Source: DASYTH01 sp035762905
GTDB lineage: Bacteria > Actinomycetota > Actinomycetes > Mycobacteriales > Pseudonocardiaceae
Reading direction: 5' to 3'
DNA: 64,000 nucleotides
Assembly: GCF_035762905.1 (NCBI RefSeq)
Contig: NZ_DASUCC010000077.1
Span: 62,001-126,000, forward strand
Positions within the stretch are counted from its first letter, which is position 1. The number at the start of each line of letters is the position of its first letter. Position numbers and translations under genes: made by a program. Positions 58,190-64,000 of this stretch are shown piece after piece. The notes under the pieces are model-generated. The model was not told the DNA's origin and searched no databases. It saw only the letters and a program-made list of their open reading frames with translations.

Positions 58190-58624
58190 TCAGGGCCCAA
58201 CGAACGGATTCCGCACGGTCAACGTCCCGAACCGCTGCCCGTTCTGCAGGTCATCGGACAGCAACAGGCTCGCTCCGCTCCGCACGGCGCCCTCCACGAC
58301 GAGCGCGTCCCACCACGGCAGCTGATACCGCTCATCGAGGATGCTGGCCGACACGAGTAGCTGTGGGTTCGTGTCCATCGAGCACCATTGGCCGTATTCC
58401 GCAATGATCGCGCGCGCCTCGGACTTGGTCATCGCCGGATTCATCTTCCGCGTGGCCACTCGGTAGAACTCCTGCAGCACCTGGGTGCTGAGCACCCCGG
58501 TGCCGTCCCGCCACAGCTTGTTCAACACGGCGACGGCGATGTCGTGTTTCTGACCCTCGTCGAGGTCATGCGCGTAGACGAGCACGTTCGTGTCGACGAA
58601 GACCAGGTTTGTTCCGCTGTTCAC
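58190..58624 (-). CDS. PIN-domain ribonuclease toxin (VapC-like)
   Basis: The protein has 144 residues and the PIN acidic residues: D in LVFVDTNVLVYAHD near 10, E in STQVLQEFYRVATRK near 50, and D in PWWDALVVEGAV plus LLLSDDLQNGQRF near 120. Toxins of this type cut tRNA or other RNA. The GTG at 58624 overlaps the antitoxin stop by 4 nt. Classified as VapC-like by fold and context; the RNA target is unknown. Confidence 0.88.
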   Translation of the reverse strand: MNSGTNLVFVDTNVLVYAHDLDEGQKHDIAVAVLNKLWRDGTGVLSTQVLQEFYRVATRKMNPAMTKSEARAIIAEYGQWCSMDTNPQLLVSASILDERYQLPWWDALVVEGAVRSGASLLLSDDLQNGQRFGTLTVRNPFVGP

Positions 58625-58878
58625 TCGTAGCGAGTCCCGTTGAATCGATCCTCGTTGATCTCGGCCCGCGTCCAGTTGCGGCCGCCCCTGGGCTTCGCGT
58701 TGCGCATCGCCTCGAGCGCGGCTTCCATGGCTACCTGGTAGCGATCGTCCGCAGCCACCATCTGATGGATCTTCTGGGCGACCAGTCCGCTGACCGAGGT
58801 GCCGCGCCGGGCGGCGAGTTCCTTGACTGCCCGGATGGTCTCCTCGTCGAGCTGGACCGTGAGGTTCCGCTTCGCCAT
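58621..58878 (-). CDS. Ribbon-helix-helix antitoxin (VapB-like)
   Basis: The protein has 85 residues. An N-terminal ribbon-helix-helix (KRNLTVQLDEETIRAVKELA, then ARRGTSVSGLVAQKI) binds DNA. The C-terminal tail with MEAALEAMRNAKPRGGRNWT should wrap the toxin. It precedes the PIN gene with a 4-nt overlap, the standard order for type II modules. A TATCCT hexamer 6 nt before its ATG suggests an autoregulated leaderless promoter. Confidence 0.88.
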   Translation of the reverse strand: MAKRNLTVQLDEETIRAVKELAARRGTSVSGLVAQKIHQMVAADDRYQVAMEAALEAMRNAKPRGGRNWTRAEINEDRFNGTRYE

Positions 58879-58884
58879 GGCCAC

Positions 58885-58890
58885 AGGATA
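58885..58890 (-). promoter_or_regulatory. Probable -10 element (TATCCT) of the toxin-antitoxin pair
   Basis: On the minus strand TATCCT ends 6 nt before the antitoxin ATG at 58878. Confidence 0.5.
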
Positions 58891-58920
58891 GTGCGTGGTC
58901 CACGTGAACGACTGTGGATC

Positions 58921-58926
58921 TAGGCT
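58921..58926 (+). promoter_or_regulatory. Probable -10 element (TAGGCT) of dapE
   Basis: TAGGCT ends 7 nt before the dapE GTG; no ribosome-binding site is present. Confidence 0.5.
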
Positions 58927-58933
58927 ACTGACC

Positions 58934-60007
58934 GTGATCCTGCGACTCGATGGCGATCCGGTGGAGTTGACCGCGGCGCTGGTGGACATTCCCAGTGTGT
59001 CGGGGCAGGAGGGGGAGCTGGCGGCCGCAGTGGAGGGGGCGCTGCGGGAGCAGGCGGGGCATCTCGAGGTCGTCCGGTCCGGGAACGCGGTGCTGGCCAG
59101 GACCAACCTCGGGCGGGGGTCGCGGGTGGTGCTGGCCGGGCACCTGGACACCGTGCCGATCAACGGGAACCTGCCGGTCCGCTGGGACGGCGACGGGGAC
59201 GGCGCCGAGCTGGCCGGGTGCGGCGCGGTGGACATGAAGGGCGGCGACGCGGTCATGTTGCACCTGGCGGCGACCGCCAGGAACCCGGTGCACGACCTGA
59301 CCTTCATCTTCTACGACTGCGAGGAGCTCGACGCCGCGCGCAACGGGCTCGGCCGGATCGAACGGGAGCAGCCCGAGTGGCTGGCCGGCGACCTGGCCAT
59401 CGTCTGCGAGCCGTCCAACGCGGTGGTCGAGGCCGGTTGCCAGGGCACCATGCGGGTCGAGCTGCGCACCGAGGGCAGGCGCGCGCACACCGCCCGGGCC
59501 TGGATGGGGGTCAACGCGATCCACGCACTGGGCGGCGCGCTGTACCGGCTCGACGAGTACCAGCCGCGCACCGCCGAGATCGACGGCTGCCGGTACCGGG
59601 AGGGGCTGCAGGCAGTGGCGGTCCGCGGCGGCGTGGCCGGCAACGTGGTGCCGGACGAGGCCGTCCTGACCGTGAACTACCGGTTCGCCCCGGACCGCTC
59701 GGTCGAGCAGGCCACCGAGCACCTGCGGGCGGTGTTCGACGGCTACCTGCTCACCGTCGTGGACTGCGCCGCCGGGGCCATGCCGGGCCTGTCCGCCCCG
59801 GCCGCCCGCGAGCTGGTCGCCGCCGCCGGCGGGGATCCGGTGGCCAAGCTGGGCTGGACCGACGTGGCCCGGTTCGCCGCGGCCGGGCTGCCCGCGGTGA
59901 ACTTCGGTCCGGGCGACCCGACCCTGGCGCACACCAAGGAAGAGCACGTCCCGGTGGCCCAGATCCGGCGCTGCGTCGAGGTGCTCGGCCGGTTCCTCGG
60001 CCGCTAG
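58934..60007 (+). CDS. dapE: Succinyl-diaminopimelate desuccinylase
   Basis: This 357-residue M20 metallopeptidase-fold enzyme hydrolyses N-succinyl-LL-DAP in lysine and peptidoglycan synthesis. Metal-ligand segments are VLAGHLDTVPINGN near 65-78, GCGAVDMKGGDAVMLHL near 95-111 and IFYDCEELDAARNG near 125. The dimerisation domain contains EGRRAHTARAWMGVNAIHAL. The GTG at 58934 is used, supported by the TAGGCT hexamer; upstream in-frame codons lack homology. The stop overlaps the convergent membrane-protein stop through a CTAG. Confidence 0.93.
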   Translation: MILRLDGDPVELTAALVDIPSVSGQEGELAAAVEGALREQAGHLEVVRSGNAVLARTNLGRGSRVVLAGHLDTVPINGNLPVRWDGDGDGAELAGCGAVDMKGGDAVMLHLAATARNPVHDLTFIFYDCEELDAARNGLGRIEREQPEWLAGDLAIVCEPSNAVVEAGCQGTMRVELRTEGRRAHTARAWMGVNAIHALGGALYRLDEYQPRTAEIDGCRYREGLQAVAVRGGVAGNVVPDEAVLTVNYRFAPDRSVEQATEHLRAVFDGYLLTVVDCAAGAMPGLSAPAARELVAAAGGDPVAKLGWTDVARFAAAGLPAVNFGPGDPTLAHTKEEHVPVAQIRRCVEVLGRFLGR

Positions 60008-60465
60008 TACCGCTTGTCGCCGGCCCAGGTGGCGTGCAGGCCGATCAGCCCGGCGACGGCGAAGAACATCAGCCACCGGCCGACCGCCGCGGTGTACTCG
60101 GAGTCCGCGCCGGCCCCGGCGAACAGCAGGCTGAGCTCGGCCGCCCCGCCGATGCCGGCCACGATGCCGTGAAAGAGCCGGCTGTCGGTCAGGTTGAACG
60201 ACAGCAGGCCCAGGGCCAGGACCAGGCCGAGGCAGGCCAGGGTGAACGGGTTGTCCTCCACCAGCTGGAACAGGTGGCGCGGCTGGTCGCCGTCCTCGAG
60301 GGAAACCCAGGGCGCCGCGAGGAGCGCCAGCATCCCGCCGGCCAGACCGCTGACCGCCGCCCCCCGGCGCCATTCGGTCTCGGCGCGCAGCAGCCGGTTC
60401 TCCAGCGCGGCGACGTCCTTGCGCAGCGCGCGCAGCACCCGGTCGGTCTGGTCCGGCGTCGTCAT
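60004..60465 (-). CDS. Four-helix membrane protein of unknown function
   Basis: The protein has 153 residues. A short N-terminal coiled coil (DQTDRVLRALRKDVAALENR, then LLRAETEWRRGA) is followed by helices including SGLAGGMLALLAAPWVSL, FTLACLGLVLALGLLSF and VGRWLMFFAVAGLIGLHA. I cannot assign a function. The ATG at 60465 has GGAGGG 4 nt upstream. It lies between dapE and the LOG gene. Confidence 0.75.
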   Translation of the reverse strand: MTTPDQTDRVLRALRKDVAALENRLLRAETEWRRGAAVSGLAGGMLALLAAPWVSLEDGDQPRHLFQLVEDNPFTLACLGLVLALGLLSFNLTDSRLFHGIVAGIGGAAELSLLFAGAGADSEYTAAVGRWLMFFAVAGLIGLHATWAGDKRY

Positions 60466-60528
60466 GGCACCCTCCGGTGATCGTTCTGACGGGGGGTAGG
60501 ACGCCGACGGTAGCCGCCTGGATCCCCC

Positions 60529-60534
60529 TAGACT
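60529..60534 (+). promoter_or_regulatory. Probable -10 element (TAGACT) of the LOG gene
   Basis: TAGACT ends 6 nt before the GTG start of the LOG-family gene. Confidence 0.5.
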
Positions 60535-60540
60535 CCCGGC

Positions 60541-61326
60541 GTGACCAACCAGGATCCGGTCGAGGTGCCCGAGGACGAGGAGCACCCGCGGGAGAAACAG
60601 CGCGGACCTGTGGTGCTGCGCCGGGGCCGGCGGGCCGAGCTGACCACGACCGACCAGCGGTTGCTCGACTCGCGCGGGCCGACCGACTGGGTGCACACCG
60701 ACCCGTGGCGGGTGCTGCGGATCCAGGCCGAGTTCGTCGAGGGCTTCGGGGCGCTGGCCGAAGTGCCGAGGGCGGTGACCGTGTTCGGCTCCGCGCGCAC
60801 CCAGCGCGACCATCCGGAGTACCAGCTGGGCCGGGACATCGGCGCCGCGCTCGCGCACGCCGGCTTCGCGGCCATCACCGGCGGCGGCCCCGGGTCGATG
60901 GAGGCGGTCAACCGGGGCTGCTCCGAGGCCGGCGGGCTGTCCATCGGCCTCGGCATCGAGCTGCCGTTCGAACAGGGCCTCAACCCGTGGGTCGATCTCG
61001 GGGTGAACTTCCGGTACTTCTTCACCCGCAAGACCATGTTCATCAAGTACGCCCAGGCGTTCATCTGCCTGCCCGGCGGGTTCGGCACGCTGGACGAGCT
61101 GTTCGAGGCGCTCACCCTGGTGCAGACCAAGAAGGTGACCAAGTTCCCGGTCGTCCTGTTCGGACAGTCCTATTGGGGCGGTCTGCACGCCTGGGTCCGG
61201 GACTTCGTCTACGGGCAGGGCAAGATCGGCGAGCGGGACCTGGCGCTGCTGCACGTGACCGACGACATCGAGGACGCCGTCCGGGTGGTCGAGGAGGCGT
61301 ACCAGGCCTGGACCGAGACGCACTGA
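60541..61326 (+). CDS. LOG-family (TIGR00730) nucleoside monophosphate phosphoribohydrolase
   Basis: This 261-residue Rossmann-fold protein has the LOG signatures GGGPGSMEAVNRG near 115-127 and PGGFGTLDELFEALT near 178-192. LOG enzymes release the base from cytokinin riboside monophosphates or AMP. The M. tuberculosis orthologue position is Rv1205, reported to produce cytokinins in the Pup-proteasome field. Activity here is inferred. The first ~40 residues are polar and basic. Confidence 0.9.
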   Translation: MTNQDPVEVPEDEEHPREKQRGPVVLRRGRRAELTTTDQRLLDSRGPTDWVHTDPWRVLRIQAEFVEGFGALAEVPRAVTVFGSARTQRDHPEYQLGRDIGAALAHAGFAAITGGGPGSMEAVNRGCSEAGGLSIGLGIELPFEQGLNPWVDLGVNFRYFFTRKTMFIKYAQAFICLPGGFGTLDELFEALTLVQTKKVTKFPVVLFGQSYWGGLHAWVRDFVYGQGKIGERDLALLHVTDDIEDAVRVVEEAYQAWTETH

Positions 61327-61400
61327 CCAGCCGGGATCGCCGGCCCGTCACGGATGGTGTCCACTGTGTATCGGCGTCACCCCGGTCCGGCGGCGCATGG

Positions 61401-61406
61401 CACGAT
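61401..61406 (+). promoter_or_regulatory. Possible -10 element (CACGAT) of folP2-gpgS
   Basis: CACGAT ends 6 nt before the folP2 GTG. The first position departs from TANNNT, but the spacing repeats that seen elsewhere, and the same hexamer precedes the DivIVA-like gene at 63.2 kb. Confidence 0.35.
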
Positions 61407-61412
61407 CGGGGC

Positions 61413-62282
61413 GTGGAAACCCTCCGGTTCGGTACCCGCACGGTGGCCGCGGACCGCGCTCTGGTGATGGCCATCATCAACCGCACCAGGGACTCGTTCT
61501 ACGACCGCGGCGCCACCTTCGACGACCGGGCGGCCATGTCGGCGGTGGACCGAGTGGTCGCCGAGGGTGCCGACATGGTCGACATCGGCGGCGTGCGGGC
61601 CGGCTCACACGGCGAGCAGGTGGACCCGGACGAGGAGACCAGGCGGGTGGTGCCGTTCGTGGCCGCCGTCCGGGAGCGCCATCCGGACCTGGTGATCAGC
61701 GTGGACACCTGGCGGCATCAGGTGGCCAGGGCCGCCTGCGCGGCGGGCGCCGACCTGATCAACGACACCTGGGCCGGCGCCGACCCCCTGGTGGCCGAGG
61801 TGGCCGCGGAGTTCGGCGCGGGCATCGTCTGCTCGCACACCGGCGGCGCCCGGCCGCGCACCGACCCGCACCGGGTGCGCTACCTGGACGTGGTCGCCGA
61901 GGTGGCGGCCGAACTGGTGGAGCGGGCCGAGCGGATGGTGGCGCTGGGCGTGCCGAGGGCCGGCGTGCTGATCGACCCCACCCACGACTTCGGCAAGAAC
62001 ACCTGGCATGGGCTGGAGCTGCTGCGCCGGCTCGGCGAGCTGGTGGACACCGGCTGGCCGGTGCTGATGGCGTTGTCCAACAAGGATTTCGTCGGCGAGA
62101 CGCTGGGGGTCGGGCTGGCCGACCGGGTGGACGGCACGCTGGCGGCGACCTCGATCGCGGCGTTCGCCGGTGCCCGGGTGTTCCGCGCGCACGAGGTCCG
62201 GCAGACCAGGAGGGTGGTCGAGATGGTGGCCAGCATCGCCGGTACCCGCCCGCCGGCCCTGTGCCTGCGGGCGCTGGCGTGA
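61413..62282 (+). CDS. folP2: Dihydropteroate synthase-like protein FolP2
   Basis: This 289-residue TIM-barrel protein is related to dihydropteroate synthase. The motif normally N-V-T-P-D-S-F-S-D-G-G reads NRTRDSFYDRGATF, as in the mycobacterial FolP2 paralogue, which lacks measurable DHPS activity in published work. DIGGVRAGSHGEQVDPDEE and LINDTWAGAD match other pterin-site regions. The gpgS start overlaps its stop by 1 nt (TGATG), as in M. tuberculosis (Rv1207-Rv1208), linking it to glucosylglycerate or methylglucose lipopolysaccharide metabolism. The exact reaction is unknown. Confidence 0.9.
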   Translation: METLRFGTRTVAADRALVMAIINRTRDSFYDRGATFDDRAAMSAVDRVVAEGADMVDIGGVRAGSHGEQVDPDEETRRVVPFVAAVRERHPDLVISVDTWRHQVARAACAAGADLINDTWAGADPLVAEVAAEFGAGIVCSHTGGARPRTDPHRVRYLDVVAEVAAELVERAERMVALGVPRAGVLIDPTHDFGKNTWHGLELLRRLGELVDTGWPVLMALSNKDFVGETLGVGLADRVDGTLAATSIAAFAGARVFRAHEVRQTRRVVEMVASIAGTRPPALCLRALA

Positions 62283-63193
62283 TGCACCCGGACGCGGCCG
62301 CCTGGTTCGCCGCCCGGACCTGGCGGGATGCCGGCGCCCCGGTGCCGGATCTGTTGCGGGCCAAGGGTTCCCGAACGGTGAGCGTGGTGCTGCCGGCGTT
62401 GAACGAGGAGTCGACGGTTGGCGCGGTGGTGGCCTCGATCCGGCCGCTGATCGGCACGCTGGTGGACGAGCTGGTGGTGGTCGACTCCGGTTCGACCGAC
62501 CGGACCGTCGCGGCGGCCGCAGCGGCCGGGGCCAGGGTGGTCCGCCGCACCGACGTGCTGGCCGAGCTGGAACCGTTGCCCGGCAAGGGTGAGGTGCTGT
62601 GGCGCTCGCTGGCCGCGACCTCAGGTGACCTGCTGGTGTTCGTCGACTCCGACCTGGTGGAGCCGGATCCGGGGTTCGTCCCGGCGCTGCTCGGGCCGCT
62701 GCTCCGCGAGCCGGAGGTGCAGCTGGTGAAGGCGTTCTACCGGCGTCCGATCGCCGGCGACGCGGCCGGCGGCGGGCGGGTGACCGAGCTGATGGCCCGG
62801 CCGCTGCTCGCGGCGCTGCGCCCGGAGCTGTGCGGGGTGATCCAGCCCTTGGCCGGCGAGTTCGCCGGCACCAGGACGCTGCTCGAGTCGGTGCCGTTCG
62901 CGGCCGGGTACGGCGTGGAGATCGGGCTGCTGCTCGACGCGCACGCGCGGGTCGGCCTGGCCGGCCTGGCGCAGGTCAACCTGGGCGTGCGGGCGCACCG
63001 CAACCGGTCGCTGGCCGAGCTGGGCCGGATGGCCGGGCAGATCCTGGACACCGTGCTGTCCCGGTGCGGGATCGACGCCGCGGCCGGTGAGCTGACCCAG
63101 TTCCTCCAGGTGGCCGGCGAGTGGCTGCCGGACACCAGCCGGGTGGCCGCCACCGACCGGCCGCCGATGCGGGAGCTGCTGGTCGGCCGGTGA
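62282..63193 (+). CDS. gpgS: Glucosyl-3-phosphoglycerate synthase
   Basis: This 303-residue retaining glycosyltransferase (GT81) has SVVLPALNEESTVGAVVASI near 34-53, VVVDSGSTDRT for the UDP-sugar, and the metal-binding D-x-D in VFVDSDLVEPD near 121. It joins UDP-glucose and 3-phosphoglycerate, the first step towards methylglucose lipopolysaccharides. It is translated immediately after folP2. Confidence 0.93.
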   Translation: MHPDAAAWFAARTWRDAGAPVPDLLRAKGSRTVSVVLPALNEESTVGAVVASIRPLIGTLVDELVVVDSGSTDRTVAAAAAAGARVVRRTDVLAELEPLPGKGEVLWRSLAATSGDLLVFVDSDLVEPDPGFVPALLGPLLREPEVQLVKAFYRRPIAGDAAGGGRVTELMARPLLAALRPELCGVIQPLAGEFAGTRTLLESVPFAAGYGVEIGLLLDAHARVGLAGLAQVNLGVRAHRNRSLAELGRMAGQILDTVLSRCGIDAAAGELTQFLQVAGEWLPDTSRVAATDRPPMRELLVGR

Positions 63194-63216
63194 TACCCGG
63201 TGTCGGTGCGGCGTGC

Positions 63217-63222
63217 CACGAT
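63217..63222 (+). promoter_or_regulatory. Possible -10 element (CACGAT) of the DivIVA-like gene
   Basis: CACGAT ends 7 nt before the preferred GTG at 63230. Confidence 0.35.
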
Positions 63223-63229
63223 GCATGCC

Positions 63230-63547
63230 GTGACCACCGCGCTGATCTACCTGGTCGTGATGGTGCTCGTCGCGGCCGTGGTGTTCCTGCTGGCGTCTGT
63301 GCTGTTCGGGCGTGGCGAGGAGCTGCCGCCGCTGCCGCCGGGCGCATCGCCCACCCGCCTGCCCGAGTCCGGGGTGACCGCCGCGGACCTGCGGACCGTG
63401 CGGTTCCAGCAGGTCGTGCGCGGCTACAAGATGTCGGAGGTGGACTGGGTGCTCGGCCGGCTGGGCACCGAGCTGGAGGCCTTACACGCCCGGATCGCCG
63501 AGCTGGAGGCCGGCCGGGACGCGCCGGCCGAGCCCGAACCGCGATGA
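63230..63547 (+). CDS. DivIVA-like domain membrane protein (Rv1209-like)
   Basis: The protein has 105 residues. One transmembrane helix at about 5-26 (ALIYLVVMVLVAAVVFLLAS) is followed by a proline-containing linker and a DivIVA-type motif, VRFQQVVRGYKMSEVDWVLG, then a short helix. It probably localises to curved or polar membrane, judging by the domain. The GTG at 63230 fits family length; GTG at 63200 and ATG at 63221 are in frame. Its stop overlaps the tagA ATG by 4 nt (ATGA). Confidence 0.85.
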   Translation: MTTALIYLVVMVLVAAVVFLLASVLFGRGEELPPLPPGASPTRLPESGVTAADLRTVRFQQVVRGYKMSEVDWVLGRLGTELEALHARIAELEAGRDAPAEPEPR

Positions 63548-64000
63548 TCCGGCAGCGCTGCGGCTGGGCCAACTCGACCCCGGACTACGTCGCCTATCAC
63601 GACGACGAGTGGGGCGTCGCCCTGCACGGCGAGGCCGCCCTGTTCGAACGCCTGACCCTGGAAGCCTTCCAGTCCGGCCTGTCCTGGCTGACCATCCTGC
63701 GCAAGCGCGAGGGCTTCCGGGCCGCCTTCGCCGGCTTCCAACCAGAGAAGGTGGCCGCCTTCGGTCCCGACGACGTCGCCCGGCTGATGGCCGACCCGGC
63801 CATCGTGCGCAACCGCGCCAAGATCGACGCCGCGATCCGCAACGCCAACGCCATCGCCGCCCTGGACACCCCCCTCGACGAGCTGCTCTGGTCGTTCGCC
63901 CCCGACCCGGCCGGCCGCCCCCGCCCGGCCACCCTCGCCGACGTCCCCGCCAGCACCCCGGAGAGCACGGCCATGGCCAAGGAGCTCAAACGGCGCGGGT
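63544..64000 (+). CDS. tagA: DNA-3-methyladenine glycosylase I (cut by window edge)
   Basis: These are the first 152 residues of a TagA-type glycosylase, with the zinc-binding N-terminus RCGWANSTPDYVAYHDDEWG and the catalytic-core segment LFERLTLEAFQSGLSWLTIL, then RKREGFRAAF. It removes 3-methyladenine from DNA. The remaining ~50 residues, including the C-terminal zinc ligands, lie outside the window. The ATG at 63544 overlaps the previous stop. Confidence 0.94.
   Translation, partial: MIRQRCGWANSTPDYVAYHDDEWGVALHGEAALFERLTLEAFQSGLSWLTILRKREGFRAAFAGFQPEKVAAFGPDDVARLMADPAIVRNRAKIDAAIRNANAIAALDTPLDELLWSFAPDPAGRPRPATLADVPASTPESTAMAKELKRRG

Noticed and set aside
1..64000. tRNA, rRNA, insertion sequences, prophage genes
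   Set aside because: No cloverleaf-like sequence, rRNA segment, transposase, integrase or flanking inverted repeats were seen on either strand by reading; a covariance search was not possible.

Overview
This is a contiguous piece of a high-GC actinobacterial chromosome, most likely from a member of the Pseudonocardiales. The reasons are GC-rich codon use, many GTG and a few TTG starts, an XRE/DUF5753-DUF397 gene pair, mycothiol synthesis (mshB), methylglucose-lipopolysaccharide priming (gpgS), and gene order matching Mycobacterium tuberculosis. Two blocks follow the M. tuberculosis order: fumC-glpX-DUF4245-xseB-xseA-Rv1109c-ispH-Rv1111c-ychF (Rv1098c to Rv1112), and typA-lpqW-mshB-Rv1171-fdx-dapC-dapD-dapE-LOG-folP2-gpgS-Rv1209-tagA (Rv1165 to Rv1210). 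The genus cannot be fixed from the sequence alone. No rRNA, tRNA, insertion sequence, prophage or CRISPR array was seen.

Layout. 1-4.5 kb: the start of ATP-dependent DNA ligase ligB, an MBL hydrolase, an XRE-DUF397 pair and a MocR regulator. 4.5-15.8 kb: fumarase, a TrxR-like ferredoxin reductase, two tandem L,D-transpeptidase lipoproteins, GlpX, the xse operon with an extra coupled unknown gene, ispH, a DUF6542 protein and rmuC. 15.9-28.6 kb: sbcDC, an M48 protease, an ogt-ada/alkA alkylation-repair operon, a large secreted subtilase and ychF. 28.6-35 kb: an ABM protein, a NIPSNAP protein, PhoX, a pterin dehydratase and a TPP-riboswitch-controlled thiBPQ importer. 35-40.5 kb: an ABC exporter with a LolA-like protein, divergent from an MprAB-like two-component system and a Nudix gene. 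40.5-43.5 kb: a possible broken gene, an XRE/TPR regulator whose helix-turn-helix appears to lack an internal segment, trpS behind a Trp-codon attenuator, and a small Lys/Cys-rich gene under a near-consensus IdeR/DtxR box. 43.5-64 kb: bipA, lpqW, a Dpp-type peptide importer, mshB, ferredoxin, dapC, CHAD, dapD, a VapBC-like module, dapE, LOG, folP2, gpgS, a DivIVA-like protein and the start of tagA.

Regulation. Many monocistronic or first genes have a TANNNT hexamer ending 6-8 nt before the start codon, the geometry of leaderless transcripts. Others have clear GGAGG sites. The regulatory sites that stand out are the TPP riboswitch (about 31.2 kb), the trp attenuator (43.1-43.2 kb) and the iron box (43.43 kb). 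The strongest candidate for something undescribed is the iron-box-controlled 59-residue protein with a CC-x5-C-x2-C motif, which lies directly upstream of the trp leader and trpS. Other unusual items are the 11-residue tandem repeats inside SbcC and the 148-residue protein translationally coupled between xseA and xseB.
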